Notes under the pieces: model-generated | What the model saw: only the letters and a program-made list of their open reading frames with translations | What the model was told of the DNA's origin: nothing | Database searches by the model: none | Made by a program: the position numbers and the translations under genes | Part shown: piece by piece, positions 1 through 5,423 of the stretch | Numbering within the stretch: position 1 is the first letter of the stretch | Layout of the letters: the number at the start of each line of letters is the position of its first letter | Assembly: GCA_027000685.1 (NCBI GenBank) | Contig: JALTNN010000109.1 | Coordinates: 1-7,610, forward strand | From: Microcaldota archaeon | GTDB lineage: Archaea > Iainarchaeota > Iainarchaeia > JAADDC01 | Direction: 5' to 3' | DNA length: 7,610 bases

Positions 1-242
1 GCCGTTTCCTTTATCTCGTCGAGATCCGCTCGCACCTCCACTGCGGGCGACCAGGAGGCCACGCCGAACACCTTCGAAATTTTCTCCCACTCGCCCCCCA
101 CCACTAGGATCCTGGCGGCCCTCTTGGAGGCCTTCCCACCCGTCTGTACCTCGATGTTCCTCATCAGCCTCTCTTCCATCCTCCTCCTTACCCTGTCGCT
201 CTTCAGCCCGAGCTCGGAGTACCTCACAACAGCGACTTCCAT
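1..242 (-). CDS. thiI: ThiI, tRNA 4-thiouridine synthetase (N-terminal part; runs off left edge)
   Basis: Only the first 80 codons are in the window. The family activates uridine 8 of tRNA with ATP and transfers sulfur to it to make 4-thiouridine; in some organisms it also feeds thiamine synthesis. What is visible is the N-terminal ferredoxin-like domain: a start strand leading into VRYSELGLKS (residues 6-15), where the family typically has VRYGEIxLK, then an Arg-rich helix (RRRMEERLMRNI, 19-30), a strand RILVV and the VFGVASWSPAVEV stretch (58-70) that precedes the THUMP domain. The ATP-binding PP-loop domain and any rhodanese domain would lie outside the window, so catalytic residues cannot be checked. 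The ATG at 242 lies inside the end of the upstream HAD gene (19 bp overlap), with GTGAG a few bases before it, suggesting translational coupling. The motif match makes the family fairly secure; the exact substrate role is known from the family only. Confidence 0.82.
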   Translation of the reverse strand, partial: MEVAVVRYSELGLKSDRVRRRMEERLMRNIEVQTGGKASKRAARILVVGGEWEKISKVFGVASWSPAVEVRADLDEIKET

Positions 243-802
243 GCTCTCACGAACTCCTCCACGTTCATGTAGTCCACCCCTGCTCTCTCCGCAGCTATCC
301 TGTCGTACTCCGTGTCGCCCACGTAGAGGACCTTCCTCACGCCCATCCTCCTCATCACCTCAAATATTCCAGCGGGGTCGGGCTTTGCCTCCCTTACGTC
401 ATCTGCCGTCACTACCACCTCGAAGATCCCGTCCATCCCGAGGGCCCTCAGCATATCCCTTGCCGTTTCCCTGTTCGTGCTCGTGAAGACACCGAGCCTG
501 TACCTCCTCTTCAGCTCTAAGAGGATCTCCCTCGGTATTCTCGGTCTTAAGAGGTGGAGCATCTCTCTGAAATACCTCACCTTCCTCTCCTTCACCCCCT
601 TGAACACCTTCTCGTCGATTTCCCCATATATAGCCCTCATTATGTCCCTCAAGGATTTCCCCACGTTCTCCCTGTACTTCCGCACCTCCTCCTCCGTGGG
701 CTCCCTCCAGATCTCCTTCATGGCCTTCCTCCACGCCTCTACGTGGAGGTCCACGGAGTCGGCGAGCGTGCCGTCCAGATCAAATATGACCGCCTCGTAC
801 AT
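224..802 (-). CDS. HAD-superfamily hydrolase (phosphoglycolate-phosphatase-like), copy 1
   Basis: A 192-residue haloacid-dehalogenase-type phosphatase, the usual size for a single-domain HAD with a small helical cap. All four motifs are present: DLDGT with nucleophile Asp8 and acid Asp10 (residues 8-12), motif II FTST (106-109), motif III Lys140 in AKPDP, and motif IV GDTEYD with Asp163 and Asp167, which bind magnesium. The helical insert between motifs I and II (about 16-90) is the cap that sets substrate choice. Family members include phosphoglycolate phosphatase, beta-phosphoglucomutase and pyrophosphatases; the sequence does not tell which. It is probably cytosolic, since no signal peptide or membrane segment is seen. 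The ATG at 802 follows GGTGGTGAGGT directly and overlaps the end of the upstream HAD gene by 23 bp; its own end overlaps the thiI start by 19 bp. The C-terminal third is about 45% identical by eye to the upstream HAD protein, so the two are probably tandem paralogues. Confidence 0.9.
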   Translation of the reverse strand: MYEAVIFDLDGTLADSVDLHVEAWRKAMKEIWREPTEEEVRKYRENVGKSLRDIMRAIYGEIDEKVFKGVKERKVRYFREMLHLLRPRIPREILLELKRRYRLGVFTSTNRETARDMLRALGMDGIFEVVVTADDVREAKPDPAGIFEVMRRMGVRKVLYVGDTEYDRIAAERAGVDYMNVEEFVRAWKSLL

Positions 803-1364
803 ACCTCACCACCGCTTCCACATGGACGAAGTCGACGCCGGCCTGGAGGGCGGCCTCCTCGTCGCTGAGCGTGTTGCCCACATAGACACACTCAAACTCG
901 CCCATCTCCTCCACGGCCCGGATTATCGGCTCGGGGTGGGGCTTCGTGTTCTGAACATCATCCCTCGCCACCACAACGTCGAACAGGTCGAGCATCTCGA
1001 GGGGCTCGAGGAACGCCCGTACCACGTCCCTCGACGTGCTCGTAACGAGGCCGGCCGGTCTTCCGTTGAGCATGGCGAGCACCTCTTCCCTTGACAGGAT
1101 AGCCCTCACCTCATCGGCCCTTTCCTTCACGTACTCCCTCGTCTTCCTGTACATCCTCCTCAGTTCCTTCTCATTCAGCTCTGGAAGTATCTCCTCGAGG
1201 TAGTCGTGACCCTTCCGGAGCAACTCTGCCACGTCTTCCCTCCTGATACCGTTCAGCAGGCCCTCCTCCCTGAGCACTTGCAGCGCTGCCTCCTCCCACA
1301 GCCCGTGGGAGTCCACCAGCGTCCCGTCGAGGTCGAAGAGCAACGCCTTATAACGCCAGAGCAT
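780..1364 (-). CDS. HAD-superfamily hydrolase, copy 2 (Asn in motif IV)
   Basis: A 194-residue HAD-type phosphatase-like protein and the first gene of the minus-strand unit. Motif I is DLDGT with Asp11 and Asp13; motif II is VTSTS around Thr108; motif III is Lys141 in TKPHP; the helical cap spans about residues 18-100. Motif IV reads GNTLSDEE (163-170): the first Mg-binding Asp is replaced by Asn164, while Asp168 and Glu169 remain, so metal binding or activity may be altered. The ATG at 1364 is chosen because it places the DLDGT strand near the N-terminus, as in the neighbouring copy. The frame stays open to another ATG at 1463, but that adds 33 residues with no HAD similarity that lie antisense to the DUF192 gene. 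No Shine-Dalgarno precedes 1364, so a leaderless or very short leader mRNA is likely. The substrate is unknown. Its tail overlaps the next HAD gene by 23 bp. Confidence 0.87.
   Translation of the reverse strand: MLWRYKALLFDLDGTLVDSHGLWEEAALQVLREEGLLNGIRREDVAELLRKGHDYLEEILPELNEKELRRMYRKTREYVKERADEVRAILSREEVLAMLNGRPAGLVTSTSRDVVRAFLEPLEMLDLFDVVVARDDVQNTKPHPEPIIRAVEEMGEFECVYVGNTLSDEEAALQAGVDFVHVEAVVRYVRGGHI
1347..1354 (+). promoter_or_regulatory. Possible TATA box for the plus-strand operon
   Basis: CTTATAAC is AT-rich against a GC-rich background and is centred about 27 bp before the GTG at 1378. That is the archaeal TATA-to-transcription-start distance, so it would give a leaderless transcript beginning at or next to that GTG. 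The box lies inside codons 4-6 of the divergent HAD gene. No strong BRE purine tract is seen. This is inference from spacing and composition only. Confidence 0.35.
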
Positions 1365-1365
1365 C

Positions 1366-1375
1366 CATATATTTA
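1366..1375 (+). promoter_or_regulatory. AT-rich TATA-like element between divergent starts
   Basis: CATATATTTA is the most AT-rich run in the neighbourhood and lies in the 13-bp gap between the two starts. Read on the plus strand it would start transcription near 1393-1400, which would serve the alternative in-frame GTG at 1405, preceded by GGGAG at 1398-1402, rather than the GTG at 1378. Because ATATAT is symmetric, TBP could bind in either direction, but a minus-strand start from it would fall inside the HAD gene. Confidence 0.25.
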
Positions 1376-1377
1376 CG

Positions 1378-1698
1378 GTGCTCGTAAACCTTACAAAGGG
1401 AGAGGTGATAAGTGAGAGGGTGGAGTACGCCGACACCTTTCTGAAACGCGCTCTCGGCCTCATGTTCCGCAGGTCTTACGATGGAGCACTTGTTTTTCCG
1501 CTTAAGGGGAGGACGCTCTTCCACGGGTTCTTCTGCCTATTCCCCATTCTCCTTCTCTGTGTCAGGGAGGGAAGGGTAGTCTGTAAGAAAACGCTCAAGC
1601 CCTGGAGTGTGGTGAGCGTAGAGGGGGACTACGTGATAGAGCTGGACGCGAGGAGAGAGCCCCGTGTCGAGGTGGGTGACGAGGTGGGGATAGTATGA
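1378..1698 (+). CDS. DUF192 family protein
   Basis: A 106-residue protein matching the DUF192 family pattern: N-terminal strand LVNLTKGEVI, the ADTFLKRALGLMFR block (residues 18-31), a hydrophobic ALVF strand, FHGFFCLFPILLL (48-60) where the family has FHM-FF--PID, then a charged turn, LKPW (73-76) and a DYVIELDA strand (84-91). The family is small, all-beta and of unknown biochemical function. Many bacterial members are exported, but this one has no signal peptide and should be cytosolic. The GTG at 1378 is the first start after the in-frame stop at 1351 and keeps the conserved N-terminal strand; GTG 1405 is an alternative that would remove it. Cys53, Cys61 and Cys69 cluster in the centre, which is uncommon enough to note. 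Its stop overlaps the ATPase start in an ATGA, so the two are probably co-translated. It is first in the pilus operon, but a role in pili is not established. Confidence 0.8.
   Translation: MLVNLTKGEVISERVEYADTFLKRALGLMFRRSYDGALVFPLKGRTLFHGFFCLFPILLLCVREGRVVCKKTLKPWSVVSVEGDYVIELDARREPRVEVGDEVGIV
1681..1686 (+). promoter_or_regulatory. Shine-Dalgarno site for the ATPase gene
   Basis: GAGGTG, complementary to the 3' end of archaeal 16S rRNA, lies 8 nt before the ATG at 1695, inside the last codons of the DUF192 gene. It supports the ATGA-overlap start over any downstream start and therefore supports including the Cys-rich N-terminus in the protein. Confidence 0.6.
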
Positions 1699-3215
1699 GG
1701 GTGGTAGTGAAGAAGGAGGGGAAGGCTTTCGAGAGGGTGTGTCCGTACAAGGACGTCCGCGTGGCGAACTGCCTCCACTGTCCCCCCGACGACGCTCCCT
1801 GCACGAACAGCGAAGGCGTTTTCGAGTGTGTTAGAGGCGTCCTCTGTGCGGACGGCGGTACACCTGACGACACCTCCCTGTGTCCCTACGGTGCGCTCCT
1901 GTGGAACGGGACATCCCTGTACAAGTGCGACCTCTGTGTGGACCACGGCTACCCGAGGTGCTACCTCGAGGGGGTTGCCGACCTCGTCCTCGAGGAGAGG
2001 GACGTGAAGGAAGTGGGGGAGCTCGTGGGCTGGATCGTCCATGGAAGGAGTGATTTGAACGTCGAGGTCCTTCCGGTTCTGCCGTGGGAGGCCCGCCTTC
2101 TCCACAGGGTTCTCGAGCTCTACGAGAGGACGAAGGGCGAGTTCTCCCCCGAGGAGATCCTTGACGAGCTGTCCGTTGAGCTTGACGTCCCCGAGTTCAC
2201 GAGAAGAAGGGTTCTCTGGCTCCTCGAAGTGACGCTCAGCCCTCTTGGCCCTCTCAACCTCATAGGCGGGGGAGACATAGAAGAAATAGTGGTCGCGGGA
2301 CTGAGGGAACCCGTTCTCGTGTATGTGAGAGGGAAGGGGTGGCTTCGGACGAACCTGATGATATGGACGGAGGAATGCTTCCTCAACCTTGTGAACAGGG
2401 CCGGGGAGTCCCTCGGGAGAAGGCTCACGCTGAGGAACCCCCGCCTAAATGCCGTTCTGCCCGACGGCTCGAGGATACATGCCGTTATACCCCCCGTTTC
2501 CAACGTCCACTCCCTCACGGTAAGGAGGTTTTCTGAGAAACCGCTCACCCCCTCCCATCTCCTCGACCTCGGGACGGCAACTCCTGAACAGCTTGCCTTG
2601 ATCTGGTACGCCGTAGAGACGGAGAAGAACGTGCTCATAGCGGGGAATACAGGATCGGGGAAGACCACGTCACTCAACGCGATCCTTGGCTTTGTTCCCC
2701 TAACGGAGAGGATCATCATCGTCGAGGAAGTCCCGGAGATAAGGCTCCCCCACGAGCACGTGGTGAGGATGATCCCGAGGGCGGATATCTCGATGAAGGA
2801 CCTAATAAGGGACACCCTCCGCATGAGGCCCGACAGGGTGGTGGTGGGAGAGATAAGGAGGGATGAGGAGGCGGAGGCCTTCATCGAGACGGTTCTCGCC
2901 GGTCAGGGGCGTGGTAGCTATGCCACGATACACGGGAGGTCCGTGAGGGAAGTGAAGTCGAGGCTCCTCAGCATGGGGATAAGGGAGATAGACCTCGACT
3001 CCATAGACCTCGTCGTCGTCCAGAGGAGGTGGGGCGAGGCGGGAAGGGTGGTCAGGAAGGTCGTGGAGGTAGGGACGTTCGTCGGCGAGGTGTACGAGGC
3101 CCTCGGGGTCGAACGGGAGGAACTGGAGGAGAGAGCCCGCTTCCTTGTAGAGAACAAGCTCTATGACCTCGCCGAGTTCGCTAGGAGGTACGGGTCATGG
3201 AGGTCTGGGAGCTAG
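1695..3215 (+). CDS. Type IV filament/secretion ATPase (VirB11/TadA/GspE type) with Cys-rich N-terminal domain
   Basis: A 506-residue motor ATPase expected to sit as a hexamer on the cytoplasmic side of the membrane and drive pilus assembly or secretion through the two platform proteins encoded next. The ATPase half is complete: an N2-type domain around 185-285 with NPRLNAVLPDGSRIHAVIPP (248-267); Walker A GNTGSGKTT (317-325); Asp/Glu box VEEVPEIRLP (343-352); Walker B region DRVVVGEIR (380-388) with Glu386; and a His box GSYATIH with His413. The arginine finger region around TVRRF (275-279) is also present. Residues 1-95 are unusual: ten cysteines (16, 26, 29, 36, 45, 51, 63, 78, 81, 89), including CPYGAL and CDLC with a later PRC, like a ferredoxin-type Fe-S domain, though zinc binding is also possible. 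Residues 96-180 form a helical linker. It starts in an ATGA overlap with DUF192 and its end overlaps the next gene by 19 bp. The ATPase family is certain; assignment to a Tad/Epd-like rather than archaellum machine rests on the split platform genes. Confidence 0.93.
   Translation: MRVVVKKEGKAFERVCPYKDVRVANCLHCPPDDAPCTNSEGVFECVRGVLCADGGTPDDTSLCPYGALLWNGTSLYKCDLCVDHGYPRCYLEGVADLVLEERDVKEVGELVGWIVHGRSDLNVEVLPVLPWEARLLHRVLELYERTKGEFSPEEILDELSVELDVPEFTRRRVLWLLEVTLSPLGPLNLIGGGDIEEIVVAGLREPVLVYVRGKGWLRTNLMIWTEECFLNLVNRAGESLGRRLTLRNPRLNAVLPDGSRIHAVIPPVSNVHSLTVRRFSEKPLTPSHLLDLGTATPEQLALIWYAVETEKNVLIAGNTGSGKTTSLNAILGFVPLTERIIIVEEVPEIRLPHEHVVRMIPRADISMKDLIRDTLRMRPDRVVVGEIRRDEEAEAFIETVLAGQGRGSYATIHGRSVREVKSRLLSMGIREIDLDSIDLVVVQRRWGEAGRVVRKVVEVGTFVGEVYEALGVEREELEERARFLVENKLYDLAEFARRYGSWRSGS
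3184..3189 (+). promoter_or_regulatory. Strong Shine-Dalgarno for the first platform gene
   Basis: GGAGGT lies 7 nt before the ATG at 3197, inside the end of the ATPase gene. It fixes the start within the overlap. The same hexamer with the same 7-nt spacing recurs before the second platform gene. Confidence 0.75.
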
Positions 3216-3964
3216 GAAACCTCTTCAGCGAGGCAACCAGGAGGAGGGTGCAGAAGAACCTGAGGTACGCCGACATTGAGCTAACCGCTGAGGAGTACCT
3301 CGGCTACACCTTTCTCCTATCCGTTGTCCTCTTCCTCTTCGCCCTGCCCCTCTCACCGCTCCTTTCCCTTGTCATCCTCCTCACGGTGATCGGAACGGCC
3401 CTCTACCTGCCTGTTTACCTCGGAGGTGTGAGGTCGTCGCGTGCCGAGAGGGAGCTCCCCTTCTTCCTGAAATCCCTCTCAACCCTCCTCAAGTCCGGCA
3501 TAGATCCGCTGACGGCACTCCGTTTAGCTTCAAGGGGGAACCCGATACTTGGAAGATCCATAAACCGCGTCCTCCGCCTCCGACGCTCCGGTATTCCCCT
3601 CATGCGTGCATTCGAGAGGGAGGCGGAGACGTACACGTCGGAGAGGGTAGCTAGGTCCCTTCTCCTCGTAGCTCAGGTCATCGAGGGGGGCTACGGCGTC
3701 CAGAGCCTTGACAGGTACGCGGACTCCCTCGTCCACTCGAAGAGGATAGAGGTGAGGGAGTTTTCCAACAAACTTGCCGTCTTCACACTCGTTTTCATCG
3801 CCGTCACGGCACTCGTCCCATCAATTCTCCTTATGTACTCCGTCCTCCTTCCCCTGATATTTGGTACTGCCGTGGACACGGCGGTGCTCCTCTTCGTGCT
3901 CTTCTTCATCGTCCCCCTCGTTACCGCCCTCACGCTCGGCTACATCTGGAGGTCGGGAGCGTGA
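3197..3964 (+). CDS. TadB/GspF-type pilus platform membrane protein, first copy
   Basis: A 255-residue integral membrane protein of the type II secretion F / TadB-TadC family, the inner-membrane platform on which the ATPase acts. The N-terminus (1-34) is polar and Arg-rich. A membrane hairpin follows (about 36-50 and 55-75), then a cytosolic helical domain (about 80-190) opening with the family signature ERELPFFLKSLSTLLKSGID (84-103), and a C-terminal pair of membrane segments (about 193-222 and 226-250). With one GspF domain it is half the size of archaellum ArlJ/FlaJ proteins, which carry two; the other half is the next gene. This split arrangement is typical of bacterial Tad systems and of archaeal Epd-like pili. 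The ATG at 3197 has GGAGGT 7 nt upstream. It overlaps the ATPase gene by 19 bp and the next gene by 4 bp (GTGA), consistent with equimolar co-translation. Confidence is high for family and moderate for the Tad/Epd subtype. Confidence 0.88.
   Translation: MEVWELGNLFSEATRRRVQKNLRYADIELTAEEYLGYTFLLSVVLFLFALPLSPLLSLVILLTVIGTALYLPVYLGGVRSSRAERELPFFLKSLSTLLKSGIDPLTALRLASRGNPILGRSINRVLRLRRSGIPLMRAFEREAETYTSERVARSLLLVAQVIEGGYGVQSLDRYADSLVHSKRIEVREFSNKLAVFTLVFIAVTALVPSILLMYSVLLPLIFGTAVDTAVLLFVLFFIVPLVTALTLGYIWRSGA
3948..3953 (+). promoter_or_regulatory. Strong Shine-Dalgarno for the second platform gene
   Basis: GGAGGT lies 7 nt before the GTG at 3961. It supports the GTG start in the GTGA overlap, which would otherwise be easy to miss because the codon is not ATG. 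Confidence 0.72.
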
Positions 3965-4740
3965 ACCTTGAACGAACCCTGTACAACCTCGGCATCCCCC
4001 TTTCCTCTAAGGAGTTCCTCGTAGCTCTTGTCATCCTTACAGCAACCATCACCACACTCCTCATCATCTTCTTCCCCGACTTCGCCTATCTTGGCATCTT
4101 CTTTCCCCTTGCCGTCCTTCTCCTCCTCGATTACTACCACGGACTGAAGGTGAGGAGGGTAGAGGAGGAGCTCCCCCGTTTCATCCATTACCTCTCCTCT
4201 CATCCACACAGAACCCTCAGAGACGTGATCAGGCTCGGCACGAAGGGTTTTGGCGAGCTCTCAAGGGAGATGCAGGGTCTTGAGAAGATGATGGAGAGGG
4301 GAGCCCGTCCCTCACGCCTGCTCATCTCCCTCGGGAAGAGACTCGGCTCTCCCTACGTGGAGAGAGTGATGGAGAGTATAGTGATGGCCTTCAGGTCCGG
4401 GAACACGGACGAGCTCCTGAGAAACCTCTCCGAGGAGCTCTACTTCGTCCACGAGCTCGAGGGAGAGAGGAGGAGCGCACTCGCACTTCAGAAATACTCC
4501 ATCCTCGTTTCTGCGTCTTTCCTCGTACCCTTTGTCCTCGGCCTTGTCACCCAGCTCTCCCGGTCCCTCGGCGGAACGAATACCACCGTGCTGAACCTCA
4601 TCCCCCCGTACCTCCTCATGTTAGCATTCATAAGTGGTTCCTTCCTCGCCTGGACGGAGGGGAAGCCTAAAAACGCCCCTATCTATATCCTCTTCGGGGG
4701 AGTTGTTTCCCTCCTCGTGTACTGGGTGATGACATGGTGA
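3961..4740 (+). CDS. TadC/GspF-type pilus platform membrane protein, second copy
   Basis: A 259-residue membrane protein paralogous to the one before it. It has membrane segments at about 19-38 and 42-58, then a cytosolic GspF-type domain (about 60-175) that begins VRRVEEELPRFIHYLSS, the EELPxF signature of the family, and a hydrophobic C-terminus with probably three segments (about 178-200, 212-232, 238-258). The usual Gly in the helix turn after ELPxF, present in the first copy as KSGID, is replaced here by SSHPHRTLRD, so the two copies have diverged and probably occupy different positions in the platform, as TadB and TadC do. It starts with GTG at 3961 in a 4-bp overlap with the previous stop and a strong Shine-Dalgarno. 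Its end overlaps the PAC2 gene by 7 bp. Family assignment is good; no pilin or prepilin peptidase gene lies next to it in this window. Confidence 0.83.
   Translation: MNLERTLYNLGIPLSSKEFLVALVILTATITTLLIIFFPDFAYLGIFFPLAVLLLLDYYHGLKVRRVEEELPRFIHYLSSHPHRTLRDVIRLGTKGFGELSREMQGLEKMMERGARPSRLLISLGKRLGSPYVERVMESIVMAFRSGNTDELLRNLSEELYFVHELEGERRSALALQKYSILVSASFLVPFVLGLVTQLSRSLGGTNTTVLNLIPPYLLMLAFISGSFLAWTEGKPKNAPIYILFGGVVSLLVYWVMTW
4725..4730 (+). promoter_or_regulatory. Shine-Dalgarno that bears on the PAC2 start
   Basis: GGTGAT ends 3 nt before the ATG at 4734 but 6 nt before the in-frame GTG at 4737. The spacing slightly favours GTG 4737, which would overlap the upstream stop as GTGA like the previous junction. 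The protein would differ by one residue. Confidence 0.4.
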
Positions 4741-5417
4741 CGCTCAGGACGTCCGTCTCCTTCAAGGACTCCCCGGTCCTGCTCGCGTTCCCCGGGCTTG
4801 GCCTCGTTGGGACGATAAGCGGGAGGTATCTCGTGGAGAAACTCGGCCTGAAGTGGACAGGCTACGTTCACTCCCGCTCGCTCCCTCCCGTGGGAAAGGT
4901 AAAGGAGGGGAAGCTACTGTATCCCATAAACGTCTTCAGCGGAGAGGACATCCACGTCATTCTCTCAGAGGTGGGCATTCCGGAGGAGGAGGTCTGGGAG
5001 CTCGCCGGTGCCATTGTCTCGAAGGCGAGGAAGGACGGTGCAAAGATAATATACATTCTCTCGGGCGTCCTCATGCCCGGTGGTGAAGGGGTGTTCGGAA
5101 TACCGTCCAACCAAGTCGCCAGGAAGGTGATGGAAGAAAACAACATAAAACCCATAGAGAACGGGGTCATCACGGGCGTTTCCGCCGCTGTCCTCCTCCT
5201 CGCGAGGGAGAGCGGCGTCCCCGCACTCCTCGTGCTCGGTCCGGCGAGCAACAGGCAGGACTTTGAGGCCTCCATAAGGGTGGTTGACGCTATCTCGAGG
5301 CTCACGGGGAAGGAAGTGCCCCTCGAGGAGCTAAGGGAGATGGCCCACAAGTACGAACACGAGATAAGGATGCTCCAGAAGAAACTCGAGACTCCTCAGA
5401 CACCCATCTACGGGTGA
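4734..5417 (+). CDS. PAC2-family proteasome assembly chaperone with C-terminal HbYX motif
   Basis: A 227-residue soluble protein matching the archaeal PAC2 family: SPVLLAFPGLGLVGTISGRYLVEKL (residues 13-37, containing the PGLGLVG signature), the HSRSLPP turn (46-52), HVILSEVGIPEEEVWELA (74-91), an ILSG strand (108-111), GVITGVSAAVLLLARESGVPALLVL (144-168), and a C-terminal charged helix, probably a coiled coil (195-220). In eukaryotes PAC1-PAC2 help build the proteasome alpha ring; the Pyrococcus homologues PbaA and PbaB are oligomeric, and PbaB binds the 20S core. The last three residues are Ile-Tyr-Gly, which fits the HbYX motif used by proteasome activators to dock in alpha-subunit pockets, so direct 20S binding is a reasonable inference. 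The start is ATG 4734 or GTG 4737. It overlaps the upstream platform gene by 7 bp and is 6 bp from the next gene. No sequence feature links it to pili; co-transcription is the only connection. The family is secure, the exact partner is not. Confidence 0.88.
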   Translation: MVTLRTSVSFKDSPVLLAFPGLGLVGTISGRYLVEKLGLKWTGYVHSRSLPPVGKVKEGKLLYPINVFSGEDIHVILSEVGIPEEEVWELAGAIVSKARKDGAKIIYILSGVLMPGGEGVFGIPSNQVARKVMEENNIKPIENGVITGVSAAVLLLARESGVPALLVLGPASNRQDFEASIRVVDAISRLTGKEVPLEELREMAHKYEHEIRMLQKKLETPQTPIYG

Positions 5418-5418
5418 G
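5413..5418 (+). promoter_or_regulatory. Shine-Dalgarno for the DUF473-like gene
   Basis: GGTGAG spans the PAC2 stop codon and lies 5 nt before the ATG at 5424. It supports that start and coupling with the upstream gene. Confidence 0.55.
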
Positions 5419-5423
5419 ACGAG

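Noticed and set aside
477..1094. 205-codon plus-strand frame over the two HAD genes
   Set aside because: Antisense to both HAD genes, whose motifs are intact on the other strand; composition is low-complexity and lacks any family pattern.
1365..1463. N-terminal extension of the upstream HAD gene to an ATG at 1463
   Set aside because: The extra 33 residues carry no HAD similarity and lie antisense to the DUF192 start region; ATG 1364 gives the normal HAD N-terminus.
1629..2105. 158-codon minus-strand frame across the DUF192/ATPase junction
   Set aside because: Antisense to two well-supported genes, crosses their boundary and has no domain resemblance.
2120..2884. 254-codon open frame antisense to the ATPase gene
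   Set aside because: It mirrors the ATPase codons, is Ser/Arg/Thr-rich with no recognisable motif, and the opposite strand encodes complete ATPase motifs. GC-rich coding DNA commonly leaves such open frames.
1695..4740. Archaellum (ArlI/ArlJ) motor instead of a Tad/Epd-like pilus
   Set aside because: ArlJ/FlaJ is a single protein of about twice this size with two GspF domains, and no other archaellum gene is next to it. Here the platform is split into two genes.
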